Of a stretch of 64,000 nt of DNA, positions 32,776-45,182 are shown piece after piece. Location of the stretch: positions 227,496-291,495 of the forward strand of contig JBBHKE010000396.1 of assembly GCA_037447655.1 (NCBI GenBank), written 5' to 3'. This stretch comes from Zygnema cylindricum (Eukaryota; Streptophyta; Zygnematophyceae; Zygnematales; Zygnemataceae). Position 1 is the stretch's first letter; every line of letters begins with the position of its first letter. The notes below the pieces were generated by a model. It did not search any database and was not told the origin of the DNA. It saw nothing but the letters and a program-made list of their open reading frames with translations. The position numbers were made by a program, and so were the translations under genes.

Positions 32776-32935
32776 CTCCCCTAAAGCTTTAGACTCAGTA
32801 TACCGGCGCAGCTGCGATGATAAACTAGCGCACCATCGCAGCATAGCAATATAGCAGTTAGCAAGTCACCCAGTCCCACTACATCTCAATGGTGGATTTA
32901 TCGCAGAGTGGCAGTATACCAGTGCAGCAATTCAA
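32776..32935 (-). promoter_or_regulatory. CopB-2 polypurine tract and 3' untranslated region
   Basis: TTTAGGGGAG on the minus strand next to the LTR start, preceded by about 140 bp of untranslated sequence rich in GCAGC motifs. Confidence 0.6.
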
Positions 32936-34984
32936 CTATTCACTAAATCCCACTACGTCCCTACAATACTTCAGCTTAGGAGCAAGAAGGGCTTTAATGA
33001 GCATATCAGCAATCATTTTTACATCTGGCAAATAACACAATTTAATCACTCTAGAGAACACTTTTTCTCTTACAAAGTGTAATCGTACATCCATGTGCTT
33101 GCTTTTGACGTGATGACTCGAGTTAGAAGCAATGGCAATGGCAGCCTGGTTATCACACCAGATCACCTGTGGACCAACTTGCATGTATCCTAGTTCTTGT
33201 AACATGGATTTTACCCATAAGAGTTCTTTGAGTGTCGAGCTTGTTGCCATATATTCTGACTCCATTGTCGACTGTGCTGTAACCTTTTGAAGTTTGCTGC
33301 TCCAGCAGCAAGTACCGTTCCCATTTTGTAGAACGAATCCCGTGGTGGATTTTTGGCTTGGCATGTCGCCATAGCTTGCATCACTCCATGTTTGCAGCTT
33401 GACTTCTCCTCCGCCTAGAGTGAGTTTGAGATCTTTAGTTCCTGCTAAATATCTTAAGACTCTCCTTGCTACTTCAAGATCAGATTTTCTCGGATTTTCT
33501 AGACTCCTGCTCAATACCCCGACTGCTGCAGCAATGTGAGGACGCGTACAGTTCATGAAATATATTAAGCTTCCCACTATCTGTCTCTAAGGTATTATTG
33601 TCATAGAATCATTCTCCCCTGACTCTAAATACTCGCTAACAATGGCACCTGGTTCTGTCTCTTCTCCCTCTAACTTCTGCCGAATCACCATTGGAGTTAA
33701 ACATCCTTTTGCCCCCCGCATTTTGTACTCATCTAACATGTTTCCAATAGCCTCTTTTTGAGTCAATTTTATTATTTTCATATTTCTGTTGCTCTCTACC
33801 TGGATACCCAAAATATATTTTGCCTAACCGAGGTCTTTCATCTCAAACCGTGAGTTTAGAGCAGTTTTGATTTTGTTAATTTCAGCCATTGATTTGCTAA
33901 TTAATAGCAAATCATCTACATATACTGCTATATACACTATCCTATTTTCACCCTTTAGAAAGTAGACAGAGTGATCAAAAATTATCCTTTGAAATCCTAG
34001 GCTAGACAAGAATTCATCAAGCTTTAGATTCCACTGTCTGGGGGCCTGTTTTAGGCCCTCAAAGATTTTAGCAACTTGAATACTAAGTGCTCTTTTCCTG
34101 GTTCCACATACTTTTTCAGGATTCTGCATGTAAATGGTCTCTTCTAGTTCTCCGTGCAAAAAGGTTGTGTTTACATCCATCTGATGAATTTCCATATCTT
34201 TTATAGAAGCTATGGACAGTAAAATCCTAACTGTCGGAAATTTTACAACCGAAGAAAATGTGTCTTCGAAATCGATTCCTTCCTTTTGATTATAACCCTT
34301 TGCCACGAGTCTGGCCTTGTATTGTTCAATGGTGTTATCCCGATTTATCTTCACCTTGAATACCCATTTGTTGCCGATCGCTTTTAGGTCCAGAGGAAGG
34401 TCCACAAGCTCCCATGTTTGAGCCTCCATGATGGACTTCATTTTGTCGTTTGCTGCCTCGATCCAGTAATTCCGTTCTGGTGATGAGAAGGCCTCCTGAA
34501 TGGTCAAAGGCTCCCCTAAAGCTGCCGAGTAGGCAAAGTGAGAGCTTGCTTGCAGGCGCTTGCTTGATCTTCTTCCCCCCAGAAATTCTGAGGCTGAGAT
34601 CGTCGGATGCCGTGCATTGCGCTGATTTTGCTGGTTGCGATCTGTGTGTACTGACAGTTGTTGAGGAACTTGGAGAGAGTCTGACTCCGGAGTCGCCACC
34701 GGAGTTTGTGGAATCTGCGGGACAATTTCCTGCATGCAATCTAAAATGACATATTCCTGTACCTTTTTTTGCTTTTGTTGCTTTGTCATTTGAAATAAAT
34801 CTATGGAGTCTAGTTCATCTTTAACAATGATGTTCCTTGCTACAACTATTTTTTGCTTCTCAAACACAAAGACTCTATAACCTTTTGAATGATCATCATA
34901 TCCTAACAGAATACCCGCTAATCCTTTCGGTTCCATTTTCCATCTATCAGTAGACGTATCCAAAATAAAGCATTGACTACCAAA
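32936..34984 (-). pseudogene. CopB-2 integrase end, RT and RNase H
   Basis: Reads from GSQCFILDTSTDRWKMEPKGLAGILLGYDDHSKGYRVF through a Gln-rich linker (SASEFLGGRRSSKRLQ) into [68 protein letters not shown] intact (about 33906-33930). RNase H: WSDASYGDMPSQKSTTGFV, VIWCDNQAAIAIA and HHVKSKHMDVRLHFVREKV, ending KYCRDVVGFSE. Breaks only near 33583 and 33820. Cut at 34985 by the CopA-3 LTR inside integrase. Confidence 0.92.
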
Positions 34985-36034
34985 TGAAACTCTGAGACCT
35001 CCATAAGTCCTCGGAGTAGACAACTTCCAAGAAGCCTCTAGAATAATCCTGGCCCCTTTGTGTTCCAACAAAAATAGCTGCCACCTTGGCAGACAAAAAC
35101 CCTGACCACCTGCACCCCTGTGAAGGCAAGACTCCCCTGAGTCAAGAGCAAAAAGAATCTCTGAATTTGCTCCCCTGAGCAATAAGTTATGGAGGGTCAA
35201 ATTTGACCTTTTGTACAGAAGCTCTCTGGGAGAGAGGGTCCTATCTTCTAAATTTTTCTAAGTCCTATCTCTCTCACAGACTCTATCTACTGATGTACGG
35301 AACCAATCAGAATTGAGTTCCGTACGCAAAAGTACAGCTGCGGTGTACTTTATGTACGGACATTGTACGACATGGCCTAAATGTCGACACATGTCAAATC
35401 CGGATTCGGTGCCATAATCTCCTGAGATTCCACAATCCAACGGAATTTCGCCACGCGTCATCCGATGTGGCGATGGCCACAAACCGCCGAAATCTTCCTC
35501 CGCGATCTCGGCGCTAATCCCGGCCGTCCGATTAAATTCGGATTTAATCGTAGCCGTAATAAATACTTGCGCGATATTTGCTTCACTTACGAAACAAATG
35601 CGCGGTATTGATTTCGAGTCCGTACCGTAATCCGTACTCTATATATTACTGGATCTATATATCCCGTAATGTATTATAGTTAAATGAATTATCGTACGTA
35701 TACGCATATAATTAATTATCAAACTATATAGTACGTAACACTACTGCAAGACCTAACGGCTAAGGCTACTGGCTATTTCCTGTCTGCCGGCCGGTAGGTT
35801 CAAAGATCAAATCCTGCCGCCGGCGCATACCTTTTAAATAAATAAATAAACCCGAATATAAAATTCCCGTAAACCTCAGGATAGCCAAGGTAGCCATGTC
35901 TCTAGCTTCCTCTCCAACTTCTCAGTGACTGCGACAAGTTTGAGAGTTGGAGAGAGAAGTTAGAGATAGACTGCCTCGACTTCTATATTTCTTTTCATAC
36001 CTAGAAAATACTAATAAAACCATTAGTTTCTACA
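34985..36034 (-). repeat. CopA-3 3' LTR
   Basis: 1050 bp, same subfamily as 15028-16075, TGAAACTC to TTTCTACA. tRNA-like module at 35748-35826, hairpins TGCTC/GAGCA (about 35170) and GACTC/GAGTC (about 35129), terminal hairpin with one mismatched pair. Inserted in CopB-2 integrase after CCAAA. Confidence 0.9.
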
Positions 36035-37061
36035 CTCCCCTTATTTTCTAGTCAATCTTTAATTTCAGACCACACTTCTCCCTGCAAAAAATTAGCTTAG
36101 GGGAAGGCACAGGTTTGGTCATCATATCTGCTACCATCTCACTATCTGGTCTGTACTCTAAACTGATTATTTTGTTTTCTACTTTCTCTCTAACAAAGCT
36201 GAGTCTGATGTCCATGTGTTTGGCTTTAAAATGGTGTTTAGGATTGGCAGAAATAGCGATTACTGCCTGATTATCACAAAATATTTTCTGCACACCACTC
36301 TTAAGGTGACCAAGCTCACCAAGCAAAGATTTGACCCACATCAATTCTTTTACTGCAGAGCAAGAGGCCATATACTCAGCCTCCATGGTGGACTGAGCAA
36401 TAATCTTTTGCTGTTTGCTACTCCAACAGCAAGCCCCATCACCCACATATAATACATATCCAGAATTACATCTCCTCATCGGAGCATCACCATAACAGGC
36501 ATCACTCCAAGTAGTGATGTCAGTATTCTCCCCACCCAAATGCAACCATAGATCTCTAGTTCCTACCAAGTATCTAAGGACTCTCTTAGCTGCCTCCCAA
36601 TCCTTCTTAGTGGGAGCATTTAGACTTCTACTCAGCACTCCTACAGCTGCAGCTAAATCCGGCCGGGTACAATTCATAAAATAGATTAGTCTTCCCACTA
36701 CATGCTTGTAAGGAATAGTCTGCATGAACTTCTTTTCATCAGGAGATAATTCCTCGTCTAAGACTATGACTCCTTCTTCCTCACTCCCCTCACTTCCCTT
36801 CTTCAACTCCATTGGAGTTGTACAACTATTAGCTTTATCCATTTGAAATTTTTCAAGCATGTTCCCTATTGCTTCCTTTTGAGTCTGTTTTATAATTTTC
36901 CTTTTTCGGTCTCTCTCTCCTTGAATTCCCAAAATATATCTTGCTTCTCCCATATCTTTCATTTCAAATCTCCCCTTAAGATCGGTTTTCAGTTTGTTAA
37001 TTTTTTCCATTGATTTACTTAATACAAGCAAATCATCAACATAAATTGCAATAAATATCAA
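36035..37061 (-). pseudogene. CopA-3 RT C-terminus and RNase H
   Basis: Uninterrupted frame of 337 residues: IFIAIYVDDLLVLSKSMEKINKLK (YVDD intact), ARYILGIQGERD, IYFMNCTRPDLAAAVGVLSRSLNAPTKKDW, WSDACYGDAPMRRC, QKIIAQSTMEAEYMASCSAVKELMWVKSLL, IFCDNQAVIAISANPKHHFKAKHMDIRLSFVREKVENK, ending CREKCGLKLKID. The best-kept CopA 3' end here. The 5' part of the element is missing: at 37062 the sequence switches to a GypM-3-type repeat. Confidence 0.93.
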
Positions 37062-37232
37062 ACCTTCACAAAACAGAAAACAAGAACTGAAAATGCCAAT
37101 ATGAAGATCACTTATCAGTATGAGATAACCGAGCTTAGAGGATGCACATAAAGCAAAATAGAAATCAATGCAAAGTCAAAAGAAATGAATGCCAACAAAG
37201 TAATATCCCCAACAATCAATTCCCACAGTAAT
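37062..37232. repeat. Fragment of GypM-3-type LTR
   Basis: About 170 bp matching 40458-40640 (AACAGAAAACAAGAACTGAA and following). No gene. Confidence 0.75.
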
Positions 37233-38130
37233 TGCTGTTTTTGGAAGATTCATTTTCGTACAGTCGTGCGCTCGCGTGTTCGCATATTTAGTAACCGAAT
37301 GTAATATGGTGGTTCGAATGGATTTGTGGATTGGGGGGTAATTGTACGGATGAATTTAAGGTGACGTAAATGACAAATTAAGTGGCGCGGAATGCGTAAT
37401 AGAAATGGACGGCGGATCGCGAAGCGATCCGACTTTGAAATATTCGAAGTGTTTGAAAATGTACGTTGGCCGTACGAAATATAATGCGACAGGCACATTA
37501 ATGAAAAAGGACGCCGCCGATACGGCGTATCAATTTTGGACAGCTGTACTTTTTATTTGGTCAGCGACATTTATGGCGAAGTACGTAGTAACGGTACGGA
37601 CTAATTTGGATAGTTTGACGAGGTTTTGACAAGTGGATTTTTATGACCACGCGGCGCGACATCAAGGGTGCCGATTAAGAGCAACGGACGGCGGATATAG
37701 GCCGCCGATATTTTTTATGTAGTGATGACGCGAAATCGCGTCAATCACACGATATTTATTTTTGGACGTTCCAGAATGTTTGACAAAATTTGAGGAGTTT
37801 CGTTGAGTGACGCAGCATGAGTCAGCATAAGATTTTGTGAGATTTTGTGTACGATGTCGGTTCACTACGTGGATCTATCTACTAGTGACTAAGCCAGTTG
37901 TCGCTTATGACGCGTATTTTGCGGACGCGTCGGTGAAAATATTTGAAATAACATTGTTTTGTCGTATGTGTAATAATAATTTAGTATTGATTATGACAGT
38001 TTTTATTTAGATGATCATTTAGGGTTTCGGCAGTTTAATTTGTGTGTTGTCGTACTTGCCGACAAGTGTACGCTTATGATTGGTTGACTTTCAGGTGTAC
38101 ACTTACAGTTAGGATTATTTGTCGTAATAG
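37233..38130 (+). repeat. CopB LTR fragment
   Basis: Homologous to 21430-22220, same orientation: TGCTGTTTTTGG start, TCGCGAAGCGATCCG palindrome near 37415, GTGTACGCTTATGATTGG. Ends where an opposite-oriented CopB LTR piece begins. Confidence 0.75.
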
Positions 38131-38335
38131 GTTCTCATGACTGTTATGACTGCTATGATTTGTCAGCGCAGCTGTGATATTAGAGCACCGCAGCTGCAAT
38201 GTTAGATCAGCGCAGCATAGCAGCACAACAGCAAGGTGTAGAGTGCTCAAGGTTTTGAGCTGCGATGTAAGACTTAGCACAGCATGGCAGTATAGCAACA
38301 AGATATAGAGAGGACTCAAGGTTTCCAAAACAACA
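38131..38335 (-). repeat. CopB LTR fragment, opposite orientation
   Basis: Matches 31225-31430 (TCAGCGCAGCTG repeats, ending CCAAAACAACA). Forms a head-on junction with the preceding LTR piece. Confidence 0.75.
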
Positions 38336-38726
38336 CAAACGTCCGATTTATTTGTTTCGTGCGGTATTATGGTCGCAGTGTATATAACTATTTCTATGTC
38401 TCTTCATTTGTATTATCGTTAATCAATTTATCGACCGTGACAAGGTTTAAATAGAAATCACACTTCATATACTTTAACAGATTCTACGAAAAGACCGGTT
38501 AGAGTTGACGGCTACGCTTCGCTCTGTCGGTTTGGGGTTCAGTGGGACTCAACCTTTGTTAAAGTGGCATGATACTCTTTGTCTGCTATTAGGCTGGTAC
38601 CGGCTATCCATCTCCGTCTCTCTCCTTGGTAACTAACAAGTATAGAGGTAGAGAGAAAGGTGAAACGATGTATTTTTTTCCTTTTAATGACCTAGAAAAT
38701 GCCAGCAAAAATAATTAATTTCAACA
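38336..38726 (-). repeat. CopA LTR remnant, duplicate of 31431-31859
   Basis: Same left junction (CAAACGTC) and same right end (TTTCAACA followed by TTTGAAT) as 31431-31859. tRNA-like module at about 38483-38554. Confidence 0.8.
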
Positions 38727-39296
38727 TTTGAATATTATAAAAGAAGATTAGGAAGCAACTATAGGTCATGCAATAATAATAGGGCGAGATCTACGGCATT
38801 TTGGGGGTTAATACTGACATCACCACTTGGAGTGATGCTAGATATGGGGATGCTCCAATGAGGAGGTGTAGAACTGGGTATGTGTTGTAGGTTAGGAATA
38901 TGGCTTGTTGTTGGAGCGGTAAGGAACAAAAGGTAGTTGTTGAGTCCACTATGGAGGCTAACTATATGGCTTGTTGTTTGGTTGTGAAAGAGTTAATGTT
39001 GGTGAAATCATTGCTTGAAGAACTAGGTTATATGAAAAATGGAGTGCAAAAATATTTTGTGATAATCAAGCTGTAATTCACATTGCACCAATCCAAAATA
39101 TCACTTGAAAGCAAAACACATGGATATAAGATTGAGCTTTGTTAGAGAAAAGGTTGAGAATAAAATCATTAGTTTGGAATATAGACCATATGGGGAGATG
39201 GTAGCGGATATGATAATCAAACCAATGCCTTCTCATAAATTAATAGAAGGGAGAAGTGTGGACCAAAGCAAAAGATAAATTTGAAAACAAAAGGAG
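38727..39296 (+). pseudogene. CopA RNase H remnant
   Basis: NTDITTWSDARYGDAPMRRC, then MACCWSGKEQKVVVESTMEANYMACC, VKELMLVKSLLEELGYMKNGVQ, frameshift, and the KHMDIRLSFVREKVENK region in another frame. Ends with a degenerate polypurine tract (AAAAGGAG). Confidence 0.85.
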
Positions 39297-40177
39297 TGTG
39301 AAAAAATGTATTATATGTTTCTATCCTTTTGTTTGTCAGTCCATGGTGTTATTAAACATCCTCAAACTTGTCATATTCACTAAGGACCCAAAGACAGCCA
39401 TGGTTGCCTTAGGCAGACAGTGAGATAGCCTAAGATAGCATGAGGCATAACCCCTTGCTAAAGATAGGGAGTCAGACCAATATTTGATCCTAGGTCTTAC
39501 AGAATGACCTTTGTACAGGTAGTCATCTGTTGTATCCTTAAGGTCTTTATGAAGCGTTACATACACGGGGTATGATTCATGTTTAAAGATGTGCCACTTG
39601 ATATATTCCATTTAACGGGTTACGAAACGAAACGAACACGAAACAAAATGAACCGCACAAAACATACAAAACGACATTTAATTAAACGGGTGAAATTAAA
39701 TGTCGGCTTCAGATCAGACGACTCACAATAGAGCCAATGCACCGGAGTGGTCATTTGGAGAGATATGAGCTAACGTGGGAGGATGAAATGTGATAAGCCA
39801 TCAATGGACAGAGGAGATTACAAGGAGGCCATGGCTCTGGAACTGACAGGAGTTAGTGGGACAGCCATGCCCTACCATGGTCATACAAAAAGTACAGCGA
39901 CATCTGTACCTTCTTGTACTATACAGTCTTGTGATTGATTAGGTACAGTAATAGTAAGAGGTTTAGAGAGGGATTTAGGACTTAAACATTTTGGAGGCGC
40001 CTCTCTCTGCGAGACCTTTTGTGTTTATTGGTCATCTTAGGCCAGCAATAATTAACTGCTCAATGGAGAAAAATCAGAAATTACTTTTGCGTCTGACTCA
40101 CAGGAGTCGGGTCCTCACAGGGGTGAGGATGGTCAAAACACTAGCCTGAACGTGTTTAATGTATTTGGGGTCAGAGT
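39297..40177 (+). repeat. CopA 3' LTR, truncated
   Basis: Starts TGTGAAAAAATG; ACTTGTCATATTCACT loop near 39366; minus-strand tRNA-like module at about 39478-39545; hairpins GACTC/GAGTC (about 40086) and CTCAC/GTGAG (about 40110). Cut at 40178 by the GypM-3 LTR, preceded by AGAGT. Confidence 0.78.
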
Positions 40178-41649
40178 TGTCGTGCATGTGTAAAACAACG
40201 TGAAGATGCATGCAATATCATCAGTTATGCACCTATTAACTCAAATGATAACAAACTATGGTGAATGGAATAAGATATAAAAGTGAAAAATGGATAAATA
40301 CAATAACAGGCAAGGTTGAAGAAAAAGAAAGGTCGGCGACTTAGGTGGTAATGGTTAGGTCGGTTTATTTACAAAACCAACGGGTAGCCACTAGGATCCA
40401 CGGTCTAGGTCTATTCCTTACACGAGTTATCTTATTGATGATAGAAATAGATCAAAACATAAAAGAAACAAAACAGAAAACAAGAACTGAAAATGCCAAT
40501 ATGCAAATCACTTATCAGTTTCAGATAACCAAGCTCAGACGGTGCACATAAAGGGAAATAGAAATCAATGCAAAGTCACAGGAAATTAATGCCAACAAAG
40601 TAATATCCCAAACAATCAATTCCCAGAGTAATTAGGGTTCAGCCACAGCTTAAAAAAGAAGTTTGTGTTGAAAAGTCACGACAAAGGTTCGCTCAAGAAG
40701 ATGAAAAAAGTTGAAGGGAAACCATGCAAGTCTTGGCCGAAACCGTGTAGATTAATATGTAGAGCTTTACAAGGAAATGATAGTGTGTGAGAATACTAGA
40801 CGCTTCAGGCTTAGGCAAAAAATCGCCCTTAAGCTGTCCGGAGAATTATACAAAGAGAAAGAATGGTGGCAAAAATCTCCAATACTGAAAATTCCTGCAC
40901 TTATAAAATATTGTGTGCAGGGAATAATCTAAAATCTATTAAGTACCAATGTCTACGCCTAAGCAAAACGAACCAATGAAATTGTAGCATGCTATGTAAA
41001 TAATGCGTCTAGCTTGGATTCAGCCAATAGGGGGCCAGAATCCCATACCCTACATTACAAAATCTACGACCTACGGATAAAAACCCTTCCTATCTATATG
41101 TAAATGCGTGAGCCTCCAAATGGTTAACGACTTAAAATGGACCAATCGCGTCGTGTCGTCATAGGCGATAGTCGATTTGTCTGAACATCACGTCAACGGT
41201 CAAGATGTCATATTTCAAAAATTGAATATTTCTGGTCGAGGGTCGAGATGCTCCTTTGCGTGAAACAATTAAATTTGTCGTCGGCCGATATTCTGGAGAT
41301 GCAAGTACGCTAAGATTATTTGTACCAATGTAAATTCGAAAATAGATTGTTGGTGGAAAATCCGAGAAATATATGTAGTATAGTTGGACCGCAGGTACGT
41401 TCCACTTTGTCGTCGCGCGAATTCTAGAAAAGGTCAGTCCTAGGGTACAAGTTATCGGCGTATATTACGGCCAAAAATAAATACCTACGATCGACTCGAA
41501 CTTGAAATATATGTATGTACGGCCGGCCAATGTAAGTATGTACAACCATGTGAAATCCAAATACATCCGAATGCAAATTAGTGTGGCAGTTGCCCATCCT
41601 AACACCTAAATATACAGAAGGAAAGTGACCGACGAGATGCGGCATGACA
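40178..41649 (-). repeat. GypM-3 LTR
   Basis: 1472 bp. On the minus strand it runs TGTCATGCC to GCACGACA, the same ends as the GypM-2 LTR though the middle is diverged. Its last part (40178-40385) is repeated at 41652-41843. No gene in it; the small frames at 40345 and 41424-41675 have no recognisable content. Confidence 0.65.
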
Positions 41650-41651
41650 GC

Positions 41652-41843
41652 TGTCGTGCATGTGTCATACAACATGAAGATGCATGCAACATCATCAGTT
41701 GTGAACCAATTAACTCAAATGATTACAAGCTATGGTGAATGGAACAAGATATAAAAGTGAAAAATAGATAAATACAATAACAAGCAAAGTGGAAGAAAAA
41801 GAAAGGTCATCGACTTAGCTGGTAATGGTTAGTTCGGTTTATT
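41652..41843 (-). repeat. GypM-3 terminal-repeat segment R'
   Basis: Second copy of 40178-40385, separated from the LTR start by GC, exactly as in GypM-2. Directly adjoins the polypurine tract. Confidence 0.68.
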
Positions 41844-41858
41844 CCCTCCCCCAGCTCT
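41844..41858 (-). promoter_or_regulatory. GypM-3 3' polypurine tract
   Basis: Minus strand AGAGCTGGGGGAGGGAA, after the last codon of the polyprotein. Confidence 0.65.
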
Positions 41859-42275
41859 TTAGCCTTTCGAAGAGCTAGCCAAAACCATCGGAAGCTCGAG
41901 ACAGCCATGAAAAAAAGAAAGGCTCGTTGGGACAGCTAACAACGGTGGTACCTTACACTCCATATGAATTCTTGGAGATAAATCCGACTGATAACATGGA
42001 GCACAAAACCTAGAGTGCCTAAGAAACGTTATGTCATCTACACCCTGTAAACTCAACATCCCTTTAGAAGCCATCTTAACGATCGAAAGAATAGGTAGAG
42101 AGGTATGAATATCCAACGTGTCGATTCCTGCATAAGCTAGAAGTGCTATTGTTGAATAAGCCATGATAGGCAACGGTTTCTGTGCCCAAATAAGTGGAAG
42201 GCAAATCTTTCGCTCAAGAAACTCATTGGGTTTGTAAGAGAATGTCTTTTCATGCATATCTACACTGCCACCAAC
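41859..42275 (-). pseudogene. GypM-3 protease end fused to integrase tail
   Basis: Reads VGGSVDMHEKTFSYKPNEFLERKICLPL, MAYSTIALLAYAG (the first residues before the methyltransferase), then jumps directly to IDTLDIHTSLPILSIVKMASKGMLSLQGVDD, CAPCYQSDLS and HMECKVPPL of the integrase tail. Methyltransferase, RT, RNase H and the integrase core are deleted, and the frame stays open across the join. One stop at about 42275 separates it from protease. Confidence 0.82.
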
Positions 42276-43008
42276 CTAAAATATGACGTCCTGGCCGACC
42301 AAACATTCATAATCGCTACACTTAGTAATGAGTGCATGTGAGGAAATTTCAGAAAATTCAGTTTCGATTTCTATTTGAAACCGAAATACAATGGGGTCCT
42401 TAGGGATTCCAAGAACCATCTCCGTAGTGCTAGCTGAAGTTAGTAAACGTGTAGTTGTGGGTCGCAGCTTGTCTACAGTGGGGCCAAACTTCAACGCAAA
42501 TCCGGATCCGAGGATCACGAGTTTAGCTCCCATGTCTATGAGAGGTATAGAGAGGGCGACACCATTGACTGTGAACGAGTGTCGACTATTATCGACAAAG
42601 CTAATGTAAGGATCTAACATACTACGTTCGTTCGCTAAAATTGGTTGGATTTCTGTCTCGTTGCGATTCAATTGCAACGCGCGTAGAGTTGCGGCTGCAG
42701 CTACCTCACCCGAAATAGGAGAGGCATTCGGCACGTCCTCAATTATAGCCGATAGAATACTCAACCGTTCCTTGACGCGATGAGCATCTTGGATTGTACT
42801 ATCCAAGATTGTAAGTGCTACAGCGGCAATAGTTGAAGCAGTCTCTGAAAGAGGAAAGAGAGGTTCCTTCTCAAAAGATAGTGGAAAACGAGATTGGTTA
42901 ATTTTCCGACTTGATTATAATCTGGCGAACCTTGGTCAAATATGATTACTCGTTGTTAGACGGTGGAATCGCAAAGGGTTTGACGCGCCAACGTCGGCAT
43001 ATGAACGA
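42276..43008 (-). pseudogene. GypM-3 gag C-terminus and protease
   Basis: Protease with PLIDMGAKLVILGSGF, where the active-site Asp-Thr-Gly has become Asp-Met-Gly. Upstream Gag tail DSTIQDAHRVKERLSIL matches 6958-7010. Gag is cut at 43009 by the CopA-4 LTR. Confidence 0.82.
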
Positions 43009-43535
43009 TGTAATTTTGTGACCTCCATTGGTACACATAATGTCCAACTTATATAAAGCCTCTACGATAACATTAGCACTTTTGACTTTGGCAATGAATA
43101 AATGCCACCTTGGCATGCAAAATCTGTGACGAACTATACCTCTGTGTAGCATAGAATCCCCTAAGTTTGGTGCAAAAAGAATCACTGAATTTGCTCACCT
43201 GAGCATTAAGTTATGGTTGTTCAAACACAACATATCTATACAGATGGCCTCTAAGAGAGAAGACTTTCAAAATTTTGTCTAAGTCCTGAAAGCCTCCTAA
43301 TGGCTACTCTAAACCAATAAAAATAAAGTACTCTAATTATTGTACATACAAAGTTCAACAGCCGCCGTACTTTATGTACTGATATATTCGGCACCACTCC
43401 CGCTCTACCACGTGGCTAATAGGTCAACGTCATTCTGTCCCTTTTCTCTTCAAGCATCTATAGGATGATGCCACGTGTCATTTCCTCCCATTTTGCCAAA
43501 CTGCTCCCAGATAATCATTCCGGCATACCAGCACT

Positions 43536-44589
43536 TGAAACTCTGAGACCTCCATAGGTCCTCAGAATGGTCACCTTGTAAGAAGCCTCTAGGATAACCC
43601 TAGCCCCTTTGTGTTTCAGCAAGAATAAGTGCCACCCTGGCAGACAAAAACTCTGACCACCTTAACCCTTATAAAGGGAAGACTCCTTTGAGTCGATAGC
43701 AAAAATAATCTCTGAATTTGCACCCCTGAGCAATAAGTTACGGAGGGTCAAAGTTTAATCTCTCTAGGAGAGAGGGTCCTATCTACCAAATATTTCTAAG
43801 TCCTATCTCTATCTAAAACTATATTTGCTGATGTACGGCACCAATGATATTAAATTGCCGTACACAAAAGTACAGCTGCAGGTGTCAGTTGTGTACGGCA
43901 TATTGTACGACATGGCCTAAATGACAACACATGTCATATCCGGATTCGGTCCCGTAATCCTCAGAGATGCCGCGATCCAATGTAATTGTGCCACTTGTCA
44001 TCTGATGCGGCAATGACCATAAACCGCCGAGATTCTCTTCCGCGATCTCGACATTCTTCCCGGCCGTCCGATTGAATGCAGATTTCAATCAGAACCGTCA
44101 TAAAAACTTGCGCGTTATTTGTTCGTTTAAAGAAACAATCGCGCGGTACTTGTTTCTTATCCGTACCGTATTCTGTACTTTTAAATAACTGACTCTATGT
44201 ATCCCGTAAAAGTTGTGGTTAAATGAATTATCCTACGTGGTAACATTTAAATAACTAACAATTCCTATAGCATGTAACTCTAGTCTTAAACTTAATGGAT
44301 TAGTCTACCGGCTACCGGCGGCTTTAACGATCGGCAAGTAGCACGATCAAATCTTGGATGCGACAATGTCCCTTTTAGTAAATAAACTACCTATCCGTAA
44401 AACCACTAATCTATTTCTCGTAAACCTCTGGATAGCCTAGGTAGCCATGGCTCTACCTTCCTCTTCAACTTCTCAGTGACTGCAACAAGTGTGGGAGATG
44501 GAGAGAGAAGTTAGATACAGACTGCCCTGACTTCTTTCTGCATTTCATTTTAGACCTAGAAAATACTAAAAGAACCATCAATTTCTACA
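43536..44589 (-). repeat. Solo CopA LTR with GCACT target duplication
   Basis: 1054 bp, TGAAACTC to TTTCTACA, flanked by GCACT (43531-43535, 44590-44594). tRNA-like module 44289-44366. Confidence 0.9.
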
Positions 44590-44951
44590 GCACTCACGCG
44601 TGCCGCCTGTTCTTTTTTCGGCGATCATTTTCAGTCGTTCGATCTGACGGCGCGCCGAATAAATGTTGACCAATGAAATTCACCGGTCAATGTTTCGTGT
44701 TGATCGTTGAATTTTGACGGTCGACATTCCGTGTTGACTGATTGAAATTCCTTCTTCCTTTGCGAGCTGTCGATCGCGACATTTAATTTCGTCCGTCAAA
44801 ATCAAATGTTGTTTCATTTATTTCGTGCGGTACTGCATTTCGTGCGGTACCACACGTTTTATGTTTCATTTCGTTCCATAAGTCATTAAAAGGAAAATGT
44901 CGTCGTGTCATCTTTAAATACTTATCAAATACAATATACGTATCTATTCAT

Positions 44952-45033
44952 CAAGACCTACCGGATAAGGCGGACGGCTATTCCTTACGGCCTTCGTCCG
45001 GAGGTCATAGGATCAAATCCTGTGTGTGGCAAC
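44952..45033 (+). other. tRNA-Arg-like module in CopA-4 LTR (antisense)
   Basis: CCTACCGGATAAGGCGGACG resembles an A box, and AGGATCAAATCCT has T-arm shape with five paired bases. Counterpart of 27494-27577. Confidence 0.52.
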
Positions 45034-45182
45034 CTAACTTTTGAAAGAGCCATGTCTTCTCCCTATCTTCTCATCTGTATGAGGTAGCCATGACTTTATG
45101 TCAATTCTCAGTGACTACGACAAGTATGAGAACTGCATGATCCTAAAAGAAAAAGAAGAATATAAAATATCACATTTCAACA

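Larger units (their letters stand above)
43009..45182 (-). repeat. CopA-4 3' LTR (interrupted)
   Basis: Two parts, 43009-43535 and 44595-45182, about 1.1 kb together, around a solo LTR. Same subfamily as 27353-28453 (CGGTCAAC repeats, Arg-like tRNA module at 44952-45033, ACTTGTCGTAGTCACTGAG loop near 45110). Ends TTTCAACA at the CopA-4 polypurine tract. Inserted in GypM-3 gag. Confidence 0.83.

Noticed and set aside
34985-35200. Upstream extension of the CopB-2 open frame across 34985-35200
   Set aside because: This part is CopA LTR sequence read through by chance; the true CopB-2 reading begins at the LTR border.
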